Source: Mesorhizobium zhangyense (GTDB lineage Bacteria > Pseudomonadota > Alphaproteobacteria > Rhizobiales > Rhizobiaceae). From it: a stretch of 64,000 nt of DNA. Where the stretch lies: assembly GCF_011045115.1 (NCBI RefSeq), contig NZ_JAAKZG010000002.1, forward strand, positions 1 through 64,000, written 5' to 3'. Below the pieces are notes generated by a model. The model was given only the letters and a program-made list of their open reading frames with translations. It was not told where the DNA came from and searched no databases. This document shows positions 29,565-36,570 of this stretch, piece after piece. The stretch's first letter is position 1. The number at the start of each line of letters is the position of its first letter. The position numbers and the translations under genes were made by a program.

Positions 29565-30209
29565 ATGTCGCGACGACACTTCACGGTAGAAGCAGTGGTT
29601 TCGATCGGTTTTCTCGGCGTTGTTCTTGCAGCCTTCCTGCCATCCGAGGTGATAGCAGCGGCACAATGCAATTTCGACAAGCCTGTCGGCTCGTGCACGG
29701 GTTCAATAAGTATTGAAAGCTCTGGCGGTTCAAAGCCAAGTTATTCTGCTGAGATTACCGTTCACAGCAGCGCAAACGCATGCTCGAAGGTTGAGTACTA
29801 TTTGGATTCAACGCCGAACACGACAATTCTTCGAAATTCGAATGCTGAACCGGAAAGCCTATTCAGCACAAAACCGATTTCCAAGAAGAATATCAAGGTC
29901 AAGAAGTGCACTGAGTACGAAGACAAAAACAATTCAAACTCTTCCGGTAGCAAATCATGTATGCCGGCAGGGCTTCTGAAAGAGGTTGTAGCCAGGGAGG
30001 CTGGTTATGTGCGCGAAAATAAATGGAAAATCGACCTTGCCCGGAAGAACAGGCTAGAGGAGCTTCAGGCGAAGAAAGTGAACTCCGCGTATGTTGCCGA
30101 GATGGACCAATTTCTCGCGCAATACGCTCCGTTGGTTGAGGAGAGCGAACGATTGGCCAACAAGGCTAAGAAGTGCCTCGCCGATCCCAGTTGCTCATGC
30201 CGAACATAG
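29565..30209 (+). CDS. Secreted protein, paralogue of the divergent neighbour, helical C-terminal module
   Basis: 214 residues with a signal peptide (VEAVVSIGFLGVVLAAFLPSEVIAAA). The mature N-terminal domain begins CNFDKPVGSCTGSISIESS and tracks the neighbour at 28704 through CSKVEYYLDSTPN, AEPESLFSTKPISKKN and KVKKC, sharing the cysteine positions. The C-terminal half is charged and helical and ends in CLADPSCSCRT. The gene is more AT-rich than its surroundings. The divergent arrangement with a shared intergenic region suggests a duplicated and re-armed secreted protein family; function unknown. Confidence 0.75.
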   Translation: MSRRHFTVEAVVSIGFLGVVLAAFLPSEVIAAAQCNFDKPVGSCTGSISIESSGGSKPSYSAEITVHSSANACSKVEYYLDSTPNTTILRNSNAEPESLFSTKPISKKNIKVKKCTEYEDKNNSNSSGSKSCMPAGLLKEVVAREAGYVRENKWKIDLARKNRLEELQAKKVNSAYVAEMDQFLAQYAPLVEESERLANKAKKCLADPSCSCRT

Positions 30210-30294
30210 GGTTCTGGCTTCGGTTTAGAGCTATCGGAACCCGCCAGCTGCCGCCGAGCGCGCTATCGCGTGGATGGACTGGCATCAGGACGCT

Positions 30295-31137
30295 TCAGTA
30301 AAAGCTGACCGGAAAATAGCGGAGATACAACTCGGCGAAGATGCCCTTCACCGATATTTCATGCAGCGCATAGTTCAGGGCGTCCGCCAGTTGCGGATTG
30401 TCTGCCTTGGTGGCGATTGAGAGGCCGGTGCCGAGATATTCCGGGGCAAGATAGGGCCCGCCGGCGAAGCGGCAGCAGCCCGCGGCTTCCGATCCGCCCA
30501 GCCAGAAGCCGAAGCGCATGCCGTCGCCGAAAGCGCCGTCGAGCTTGTTGGCCTTGAGATCGTCGAACAGCCATTCCTGCTTGGCATAGGTCACCGCCTT
30601 CACGTCGGGGAAATAGCTGCGCAGCAGGCGTTCATGCGCAGAGCCGGCGAGAACGCCGATGCGCTTGCCTTCCAGCTTGGCGTAGATCGGCTCGGCGACG
30701 GCGGATGATCTCGGCATGATGAAACGTGCCGGAAATTGCAGGTAAGGCCGCGAGAACGCATATTTCGCGCGGTTTTCCTGCGTCACGGCAACGCCGGCGA
30801 CGATCGCCTCGCCGTCGCCCTTCTGCAGCGCCGCGTCGAGTTCGCCCCAGGGCAGGGCCTGGATCTGGCACTTCGCCGCGATATCGAGTTCGGCGCAGAT
30901 GGCGCGGGCAAGGTCGACATGAAAGCCCGAAAGCCGGCCGTTTCCATCGAGGAAGTTGAACGGCGGAAAATCGGTGGTGGTCAGGAAGCGAAGCCTCTCA
31001 AGCGTCGAAAGGTCCGGCTTGGGCAAGCGCTCCTTGGTGTCCCAGAAAACCGGAACATCGGGTCCGGCTGCCCGCGCCGGTGCGCTCAGCGCTATCAGCG
31101 CGCAACAAACGGCCATCAGGATCGAACGTGGTTTCAT
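30295..31137 (-). CDS. Periplasmic substrate-binding protein (SBP family 3)
   Basis: A 280-residue protein with a signal peptide (SILMAVCCALIALSAPARAAG) and the family-3 solute-binding fold. Diagnostic segments are LRFLTTTDFPPFNFLDGNGRLSGFHVDLARAICAEL and PWGELDAALQKGDGEAIVAGVAVTQENRAKYAFSRPY, with a second-lobe IGVLAGSAHERLLRSYFPD. It is most like amino-acid ABC-transporter binding proteins, but no permease or ATPase gene is adjacent, so it is an orphan binding or sensory protein here. Confidence 0.88.
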   Translation of the reverse strand: MKPRSILMAVCCALIALSAPARAAGPDVPVFWDTKERLPKPDLSTLERLRFLTTTDFPPFNFLDGNGRLSGFHVDLARAICAELDIAAKCQIQALPWGELDAALQKGDGEAIVAGVAVTQENRAKYAFSRPYLQFPARFIMPRSSAVAEPIYAKLEGKRIGVLAGSAHERLLRSYFPDVKAVTYAKQEWLFDDLKANKLDGAFGDGMRFGFWLGGSEAAGCCRFAGGPYLAPEYLGTGLSIATKADNPQLADALNYALHEISVKGIFAELYLRYFPVSFY

Positions 31138-31232
31138 GAAACGCCTAGTAATGCGAACAAGTGCGTAGACATTTACCCTTCCCTTGGCCGGCAGGCAAAA
31201 ACATTGTGGAAAGGCCTCATCTCATTTGGCTG

Positions 31233-31322
31233 GCTAATAAATTAGCACTTGCTTTTTTGCCATGGCGGGAGGCGTCGGGATGTGCATTAATGCACGCGGG
31301 GATTGCAACATGGGGGTGTTGC
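31233..31322. promoter_or_regulatory. Cluster of three perfect inverted repeats ahead of glycosyltransferase gene
   Basis: Three perfect dyads lie within 90 bases in the 317-base gap before the glycosyltransferase: GCTAAT-AA-ATTAGC (31233-31246), the 14-base palindrome GTGCATTAATGCAC (31282-31295) and GCAACA-N6-TGTTGC (31305-31322). They could be operator sites for the glycosyltransferase or for the divergent binding-protein gene. No regulator is assigned. Confidence 0.45.
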
Positions 31323-31454
31323 GATGGCGCATTTTGTGCCGACGCGGGGTTTCTGCGGCAAGAGGCTTGGCTCGCCTGCGTTGAGCAGGCTGCCGGATTT
31401 GTGCGCGCGTTGTGAATTCGGCGCGGGCGATCTGCAGATCCGGACCGGTGTTCG

Positions 31455-33008
31455 ATGGCTGCGCTAGAATCGGAGCGTCCCAGCGGATTTCCTTTTCATG
31501 AGGCCGAACAGCCTGACGACGAATTCCACATTGGAGCTGCGAACGGCAGCATAAGTCTTTTCGCGGCTCTCGTGCTGCCGGAAGTGGCGGAATGGCGGCC
31601 GGTGCTCGATCGGCTGGGCATTTCCTTCGACGACAGCGTTGTCATCGCCTCGCGCGCCGGCGTCAATGGCACGACCTTCCAGGCCGAGATTCTGGTGTCC
31701 GGCCTTGTCACGGAAGTCGCCTTCTATCGCGCCATTGCTGACGAGCTTGGCATGAAGTTCGAGGCCAGGATCAATCCGCACAGCCTGATGCTGGGGGAAG
31801 AGCAGGCGCTGACGATGCTGCGACAGGCGCCGGCAAAAGGCGCGGCGCGGATCGAGGACGGTTTCGGCCGCATAGTCCTCCTCATAGCGCCTGACCTGGC
31901 TGGGTGGAAACAACTGCAACGCATTCGTGGTGGAGAGCTTTCCCGCCGTGCGCGGATCGTGGCGCCTGCGGTTCTGCGGCAGGCTGTGTTGCGGCGATCG
32001 CGCAAGATACTGACCGAACGCGCCCTGACCGGTCTCTCCGATCAGCGACCCGATTGCTCCGCGCGCAGTGTGCTGAGCGCCTGGCAGGCTTTCTTTCTGG
32101 GTGCCTTCGCGGTCGCCGTGCCGACTGCACTGCTTTTGAGATCGACGGCTTTTTTCGTCCTGCTGCATGTCCTGTTCTCGGTATTTTTCCTGGCCTGCGT
32201 GGCACTGCGTATTGCCGCTGCCTTCTGGTTCGAGAAGCGACCGCCGCAGAAACCGTCAGTTGCGCTGTCTCCCAAGATGCCGGTCTATTCGGTGCTCGTC
32301 GCGCTCCACGGCGAAGCGGAGGTCGTGCCGCAGCTTCTGGTCGCGCTGAGCAAGCTGCAATGGCCGCGCAGCAAGCTGGAGATCAAGCTGGTCTGCGAGG
32401 AGGACGACAAGGCGACGATCCAGGCGATCCGGGCTCACCCGCTGCGCAGCTACGTCGAAGTGGTGTCGGTGCCGGCGTCATTGCCGCGCACCAAGCCGAA
32501 GGCGCTTGCCTATGCTTTGCCGCTGACGAGCGGGGAGTTCGTGGTGCTCTACGATGCCGAAGACAGGCCGCACCCGATGCAGCTGATGGAGGCCTGGCAG
32601 AGGTTCGCGGCAGCAGACGCGGAACTCGCTTGCCTTCAGGCGCCGCTCGAGATTTCGAACCGCCGGGCAAGCCTCATCTCGAACATGTTCGGCTTCGAAT
32701 ATGCCGGTCTTTTTCGGCGGCTCCTGCCATGGCTGGCCGCGCACAGGCTCGTTCTGCCGCTCGGCGGCACGTCCAATCATTTTCGCCGGTCGGCTCTGGA
32801 AGAAGTCGGTGGCTGGGACCCCTACAACGTCACCGAGGATGCCGATCTTGGCCTGCGGCTGGCGCGTTTCGGCTACCGGGCCGACACTCTGTCATGCCCG
32901 ACGCGCGAGGACGGGCCGGAAGATTTCGACACCTGGCTCGCCCAGCGCAAACGCTGGTTCAAGGGCTGGATTCAGACTTTCAAGATTTTACCTAAAGCAT
33001 TGATATGA
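31455..33008 (+). pseudogene. Family 2 glycosyltransferase, N-terminal fragment, interrupted by island
   Basis: Residues 1-508 belong to a membrane-bound, cellulose-synthase-like GT2 enzyme. An N-terminal cytosolic domain is followed by two membrane helices (WQAFFLGAFAVAVPTALLL and FVLLHVLFSVFFLACVALRIAAAFW) and the catalytic domain with PVYSVLVALHGEAEVV, the donor-binding YDAEDRPHP, LGGTSNHFRR and TEDADLGLR. The QRKRW motif is at residues 497-501. Right after it the frame enters the inserted island and ends with nine foreign residues (FKILPKALI). The missing C-terminal membrane part lies 3.6 kb further on (36571-37012). As it stands the product lacks its acceptor-side helices and is probably inactive. 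Confidence 0.92.
32950..32977 (+). repeat. Left 28-bp direct repeat (attachment-site-like)
   Basis: A 28-base sequence beginning AACGCTGGTTCAAGG and ending GGATTCAGAC, identical to 36543-36570. It covers codons 499-508 of the glycosyltransferase (KRWFKGWIQT). Perfect direct repeats at both junctions are expected from site-specific recombination between a chromosomal site and a matching site on a circular element. Confidence 0.95.
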
Positions 33009-33114
33009 CAATACTATATTATAAGATTCGCACGCCGTATTCAGTGTGAAGCAACGATATAGCAACATTTCTCTGAGCGGAGGGCATTTCTCAGTACAAA
33101 GGTAGGGGCGTGAA

Positions 33115-33447
33115 GTGGTGCGATTGGCAGCCCTGAGCATGGACGAAAATCAAGAGCCGGCTCGCTGCATGGTGGAACTGCCGACGAAAACGCGCGAGTT
33201 CCTTTCAGAACTCAGCCCGGATGATATCGCCACCATCAAGACCGGCCTGCCGATTATCCGCATGATTGTTGGCTTCGGAAAGGTGACGAAATGGCTCGCC
33301 ATAACCACGATCGGCATTGCAGTCGGGGCAGTCCATGTTCTGGGAATCGGTGACGAAAATCCTGGGTTGGTTTCGTCCGCCACCTGCCTGAACGCCGTCT
33401 CGGACTGCAAGTCCGAACTAGCTCGGCTCTTCAAGAACTACCATTAA
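33115..33447 (+). CDS. Small membrane protein of the island (phage-type)
   Basis: A 110-residue protein. The segment REFLSELSPDDIATIKTGLPIIRMIVGFGKVTKWLAITTIGIAVGAVHVL joins an amphipathic stretch to one transmembrane helix, a layout seen in small membrane proteins near the lysis or late genes of rhizobial phages (family knowledge, not certain). GTG 33115 follows AGGGG; ATG 33139 is an alternative start. It is the first island gene after the left repeat, behind an AT-rich stretch that could be its promoter. Confidence 0.65.
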   Translation: MVRLAALSMDENQEPARCMVELPTKTREFLSELSPDDIATIKTGLPIIRMIVGFGKVTKWLAITTIGIAVGAVHVLGIGDENPGLVSSATCLNAVSDCKSELARLFKNYH

Positions 33448-33795
33448 CTGCGAAGTCCAGAGCAGCCCAAAAAGACAGATCGCAAGAGTGAAGTTTCCCA
33501 GCAGGGACGGATATGTGCTCCAGGCAAAATATCTCACCGTGATGGCATATGCCGCTATTGGCACGATGTAGACCTGTGGAGCGAAAATCAACAAAAAGTA
33601 GGGAAACTTGCCCGGAGTGCCTGCTGGAAAGGCTAATAAGATACTGCAAAGCACTGCAAGTATAATAAACGCCGTTGAAAACAGCATTTTTGCTTTGTTG
33701 TCGAACGTGTAAAAATACCCAACCAAGATAAAGAATGCCCATGCCCCGGCAAAAGCTACCGGGGCCAACGCTGTGATTGTGCGGGTCCAGTTCAT
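33418..33795 (-). CDS. Four-helix membrane protein of the island
   Basis: A 125-residue, very hydrophobic protein with about four transmembrane helices (LAPVAFAGAWAFFILVGYFY, LFSTAFIILAVLCSILLAF, YFLLIFAPQVYIVPIAAYAI, LLGNFTLAICLFGLLW). ATG 33795 is preceded by GGCGGA; a TTG three codons upstream is possible. Its 3' end overlaps the convergent small membrane gene by 30 bases. The AT-rich composition is unlike the host. Function unknown. Confidence 0.65.
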   Translation of the reverse strand: MNWTRTITALAPVAFAGAWAFFILVGYFYTFDNKAKMLFSTAFIILAVLCSILLAFPAGTPGKFPYFLLIFAPQVYIVPIAAYAITVRYFAWSTYPSLLGNFTLAICLFGLLWTSQLMVVLEEPS

Positions 33796-33875
33796 TTCCG
33801 CCAATTAACACAGGCAAGGGAACTCTGCACTAGCCGTGCCGAACGTGACGCCCGCGTTTCCAATCGTAAGCTATT

Positions 33876-33911
33876 CCGTCCGGTCGCTGAAAGGTGCCGG
33901 ACGGTTTTTTT
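33876..33911 (+). terminator. Intrinsic terminator in island
   Basis: A perfect 8-bp stem CCGTCCGG/CCGGACGG with a 13-base loop and seven T. No gene immediately precedes it on this strand, so it may end a short RNA starting in 33800-33870, or terminate readthrough from 33115-33447. Confidence 0.75.
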
Positions 33912-34106
33912 GTGCCTTCGTGGCGGGCCTGTTGACGCTTCGCCTTCCTGATCCGGCAAGTTCTAGGTGTGCGTCTTGACTATGGCACAAACGTGATGCG
34001 CCGGGCCAGAATTGGGGTTCGCATCCGGTCCGAGCAAGGCGAGCGCGCGGTTGCGCTCGATAATCCAATGATCGGTTTCTCGCGTACCCAAATTTGGGGA
34101 TTGACC

Positions 34107-34145
34107 GGCCCGCGTGTTCGTTGACCGGAGCGCGCGGGTCTTTTT
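34107..34145 (+). terminator. Second intrinsic terminator-like hairpin in island
   Basis: GGCCCGCG pairs with CGCGGGTC (one G-U pair) and is followed by five T. Like the hairpin at 33876 it has no protein gene directly upstream on its strand. The 523 bases from 33796 to 34318 hold no convincing gene, only these two hairpins. Confidence 0.55.
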
Positions 34146-34318
34146 GCGTTTGCACGTTTATTTTACGCTGCGGCAACAGGCTGGCATTACTGGTCTTTTA
34201 GAATTGAATTGCGAGGGTTCGAAATCGGCGCATACTTTGTAAATCGCTGGCCACTGCTACGGGCACCGGCGGCTGGGAGTGATTACAGATGCTTTCGCCC
34301 CAAAGACGGGAGGGAGCC

Positions 34319-34621
34319 ATGGAAGCCGTGCACACACATTATTCAATTTTTTGTCCAGAAGAACTCCAGATGCTGTGCCGTGTGGTCAAAAAGACTTGCG
34401 ACTGGCACGGTCTTGGCTACGGAGGCCAAGACGCGAAGGACATTGCTACTCTGGCTATGTCACTTTTCGCTTCGGGCCAGATCAACGAAGAATTTCTTTT
34501 TAAACGGCTTCGGCGCGAACCTCTGGTAAGGCGCACGCACCGAGCTTTTGCCGACCTTGCCACGTCACAACGGCGACCAGGGCGGCGAATGGTCAAGAGA
34601 TTGCAGGGTGCCGCGCACTGA
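34319..34621 (+). CDS. Small island protein, helical
   Basis: A 100-residue protein with a strong ribosome binding site (GGGAGGGAG) directly before ATG 34319. The body LCRVVKKTCDWHGLGYGGQDAKDIATLAMSLFASGQINEEFLFKRLRR looks like a type of small rhizobial helical protein in which a residue pair is followed by a 'LA..LF..G...E..L...L' pattern. It ends in a basic tail. A clear terminator follows at 34699. Function unknown. Confidence 0.7.
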   Translation: MEAVHTHYSIFCPEELQMLCRVVKKTCDWHGLGYGGQDAKDIATLAMSLFASGQINEEFLFKRLRREPLVRRTHRAFADLATSQRRPGRRMVKRLQGAAH

Positions 34622-34698
34622 GGCAATCAGGCTGCCAGCGGCTCCTTATTAAGCTCAGGCAGCGAGCGTAGGCGGTTTCCCGATCGCCAAGCTGCTTC

Positions 34699-34730
34699 CC
34701 GTCACTCCGAAAGGGGTGGCGGTTTTTTTT
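34699..34730 (+). terminator. Intrinsic terminator after 34319 gene
   Basis: A CCGTCACTCC/GGGGTGGCGG hairpin with a GAAA loop and eight T, 78 bases after the preceding stop codon. It is the third rightward terminator in the island. Confidence 0.75.
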
Positions 34731-34786
34731 GGTATTTAGGAACCGACCACCCGTCACTTTGTTGGAGGTGAAAGAAGGGACGGATC

Positions 34787-34969
34787 ATGACAAGCAGGCA
34801 GCATCTACTAATCACGTTGCAAAACGCGAGAGATACGTTGCACGAACTGCGGATGGCTTTGGTTCTTGCCGGTCCCAGCGAAAATCTAAGCGATATCGAG
34901 GCGCTCGTCGGGGTTGCTGAGGAGGAGGTCCGCCGCGAATTGCGGCGGATGGAAAGCCCGCGATTGTGA
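34787..34969 (+). CDS. Very small island protein
   Basis: A 60-residue charged helical protein (HLLITLQNARDTLHELRMALVLAGPSENLSDIEALVGVAEEEVRRELRR). ATG 34787 follows GAAGGGACGG. It is convergent with the zinc-ribbon gene, with a five-base gap. It is too short for family assignment, but codon use and the binding site support it being real. Confidence 0.55.
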   Translation: MTSRQHLLITLQNARDTLHELRMALVLAGPSENLSDIEALVGVAEEEVRRELRRMESPRL

Positions 34970-34974
34970 GAGCT

Positions 34975-35187
34975 TTATTTCTGCTGAATCTTGCCGTGGT
35001 CGAGGTCGAAGACGCCGTCGCCAGACTGATGAATGAAATCCCTCTGAAGCTCTCCCCAAGTGCCAAGATAGCCGTGGCAGGTGCTGCAATGGATCGGAGT
35101 GTCTTCACCAGCGTCTTCAGGAATATCCAAGCGGATTGTCCCGCAGGTTTTGCAGTCGAGTTTGTGATCGAGAAACGCGCGCGCCAT
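34975..35187 (-). CDS. Small zinc-ribbon-like island protein
   Basis: A 70-residue protein with two CxxC pairs (CKTCGTIRLD and IHCSTCHGYLGTW) spaced as in a zinc ribbon, then a hydrophilic tail. ATG 35187 follows GGGAGA. It lies 264 bases downstream of the SOS-controlled four-gene operon on the same strand and may be part of it. Small zinc ribbons of this kind are frequent in phage early regions; no role is assigned. Confidence 0.65.
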   Translation of the reverse strand: MARAFLDHKLDCKTCGTIRLDIPEDAGEDTPIHCSTCHGYLGTWGELQRDFIHQSGDGVFDLDHGKIQQK

Positions 35188-35451
35188 TTATCCACATCTC
35201 CCATAAGAGGCCGGCACGGCGAGGGTTCCATTCGCCGCACCGGCCAATGCAGCCGGCGGACCCAGCCACCCGATTAGATAATCACTGAATCCCCTGCCGT
35301 GCCAGTGAATTTGCAGGGAACATTGCCGCAAGGCGAGCGTTAGCGTCGTGCCGCTACTGTCTGGGATTATGCGAGGAGCGGCAAGCTGCCGGCGTTCACT
35401 CACTCCCCGGCGGCATAGAGCCCGCCTTCGCTGCCCTCGCGACGGCGGGCT

Positions 35452-35715
35452 TCACTCCATGTCCGGCACTTCGCCGGCCATAAACAGCGTCGTGGGCTCG
35501 CCATACTCTCCGACGGTCGGGTTTGCCTCTCGGCTCCAGGCGATGACACCGGCATGCTTTCCCGCCAGTCCCTTCGCCGTTCTGATCGCGCGGTCCTCGG
35601 TCTGCTGCTCCATTGGATCGAACGCCGGCTGAAGCTCGCCTTCCTCGTCTCGGTCGAACGCCATGACGACGATCAGCTTCGGCGCTTTCTGCTGTGGCAG
35701 GACGTTGTCGCTCAT
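35452..35715 (-). CDS. Last gene of the SOS-controlled operon, small hypothetical
   Basis: An 87-residue acidic protein (LIVVMAFDRDEEGELQPAFDPMEQQTEDRAIRTAKGLAGKHAGVIAWSREANP). Its ATG overlaps the stop of the upstream gene by four bases (ATGA), proving translational coupling. The same pattern is seen in small proteins of rhizobial prophages (recollection, unverified). Function unknown. Confidence 0.72.
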   Translation of the reverse strand: MSDNVLPQQKAPKLIVVMAFDRDEEGELQPAFDPMEQQTEDRAIRTAKGLAGKHAGVIAWSREANPTVGEYGEPTTLFMAGEVPDME

Positions 35716-36032
35716 TTCCGAGCGGCCGGCGAGTCACGCAAGTTGAGGTCTGACAATTCCAGTTCGGCGGTAGCGGGAACTTTATCCTTCGGCCACCCTT
35801 CGCAGCAGGCCAAAACGGCAGCCAAGTCTGCCTCGCGCCAGACGTCACAGATATCGGAATTGTCTGGTGCTTCTCCTTGGAAGCCCTGAATATCCCAGCC
35901 TTCCATGTCGAAATCTGCTTCTGCTGCCTGAAGCGGTGTCACGCCGGCCGTGTCGAACACCGCTTGCGCGGCAAGGAGGCCTCGAACGATTTCATCCGGT
36001 TTTGCACCTGGGATATGGATTGTGATCGACAT
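35712..36032 (-). CDS. Third gene of the SOS-controlled operon, small acidic hypothetical
   Basis: A 106-residue acidic protein (MSITIHIPGAKPDEIVRGLLAAQAVFDTAGVTPLQAAEADFDMEGWD). The start at ATG 36032 follows AAGGGGTGAGAC, and it ends in the ATGA overlap with the next gene. Its charge and size recall phage proteins that mimic DNA or inhibit host enzymes, but this is speculation from composition only. Confidence 0.7.
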   Translation of the reverse strand: MSITIHIPGAKPDEIVRGLLAAQAVFDTAGVTPLQAAEADFDMEGWDIQGFQGEAPDNSDICDVWREADLAAVLACCEGWPKDKVPATAELELSDLNLRDSPAARK

Positions 36033-36046
36033 TGTCTCACCCCTTC

Positions 36047-36235
36047 CTAAAAGCCCGGAACCCTGTCTTTCTCTGATTCTTCGCGATGTTCGGTGGAACA
36101 ATACCAGAGGGTCCCGTACCGGGTGTTCACGCCGAACGGCGCGACTTTCTTGCAACCGCTGCTATGGTCGCAAATGTGGTTCTCGATCTGCCTCGGGGCA
36201 GCCGGTTGCCCGACCGTGTGGTTTTCGTCCGACAT
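36047..36235 (-). CDS. Second gene of the SOS-controlled operon, small Cys/His protein
   Basis: A 62-residue protein with a Cys/His set (NHICDHSSGCKKVAPFG and LWYCSTEHREE) that could bind one zinc ion. It starts three bases after the stop of the first gene and ends 14 bases before the next start, so it sits tightly within the operon. Function unknown. Confidence 0.7.
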   Translation of the reverse strand: MSDENHTVGQPAAPRQIENHICDHSSGCKKVAPFGVNTRYGTLWYCSTEHREESEKDRVPGF

Positions 36236-36238
36236 GGT

Positions 36239-36418
36239 TCAGACCAGCGGTTTTGGCTTGCGGTCTTGGCGGTCGAGCTTTTCCTGAAGGTGTGCGTTCA
36301 AGACCATCTGTTCCTTCAGGGCTTTCATCATGTCGCCGCCGTGCAGACGAACGAATTTCTCGGCGGTGGTCTGCAAAATTGCCTCTTGCCGAGCATCAAG
36401 CGTGACAATGTGGTCCAT
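36239..36418 (-). CDS. First gene of the SOS-controlled operon, small helical protein
   Basis: A 59-residue helical protein (MDHIVTLDARQEAILQTTAEKFVRLHGGDMMKALKEQMVLNAHLQEKLD). ATG 36418 follows a strong AGGAGG. It is 23 bases downstream of the predicted transcription start set by the -10 and -35 elements at 36448-36481. It is the lead gene of the only clear operon in the island. Confidence 0.72.
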   Translation of the reverse strand: MDHIVTLDARQEAILQTTAEKFVRLHGGDMMKALKEQMVLNAHLQEKLDRQDRKPKPLV

Positions 36419-36447
36419 GGCGGGACCTCCTGTAAGGCATGGACTCC

Positions 36448-36481
36448 ATAAGAACAAAATGAGAACATAGAGTCAAGTCAA
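36448..36481 (-). promoter_or_regulatory. LexA-controlled promoter (SOS box GAAC-N7-GAAC)
   Basis: GAAC at 36452-36455, seven bases, and GAAC at 36463-36466 form an exact match to the alphaproteobacterial LexA box (GTTC-N7-GTTC on the minus strand). It lies between, and partly over, a -35 TTGACT (36471-36476) and a -10 TCTTAT (36448-36453) that are 17 bases apart. A bound LexA would therefore block this promoter. A second overlapping TTGACT occupies 36476-36481. Confidence 0.8.
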
Positions 36482-36542
36482 GCCTTTACCCGAAAGCCTG
36501 GAGAGAAATGCCCGATACCAGCGGAGCCCGTAGACAGCCCTG

Positions 36543-36570
36543 AACGCTGGTTCAAGGGCTGGATTCAGAC
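36543..36570 (+). repeat. Right 28-bp direct repeat (attachment-site-like)
   Basis: Identical over 28 bases to 32950-32977 and in the same orientation. The sequence just after it continues the glycosyltransferase reading frame (WFVHMRNPVRL), while the bases before it belong to the island. Confidence 0.95.

Larger units (their letters stand above)
32950..36570. mobile_element. 3.6-kb integrase-less island inserted in glycosyltransferase gene
   Basis: The island is bounded by the two 28-bp repeats; unit length, counting one repeat, is 3,593 bases. Joining 31455-32977 to 36571-37012 gives one open frame of 655 codons, so integration was precise. It encodes around nine small proteins on both strands, has three rightward intrinsic terminators and an SOS-box promoter, and is visibly more AT-rich in places than its flanks. 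No integrase, transposase, replication or structural phage gene is seen. It may be a satellite mobilised in trans, or the collapsed remnant of a larger prophage. Confidence 0.88.

Noticed and set aside
33871-34176. A 101-residue minus-strand frame in the island
   Set aside because: It spans two plus-strand terminator hairpins and has no ribosome binding site or protein-like composition.
35188-35403. A 71-residue minus-strand frame directly before the zinc-ribbon gene
   Set aside because: Composition is not protein-like and no clear ribosome binding site is present. It could be a coupled leader, but support is too weak to list.
32950-36570. An integrase, transposase or toxin-antitoxin pair within the island
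   Set aside because: No frame is long enough for an integrase, and none of the small proteins shows a recombinase or recognised toxin motif.
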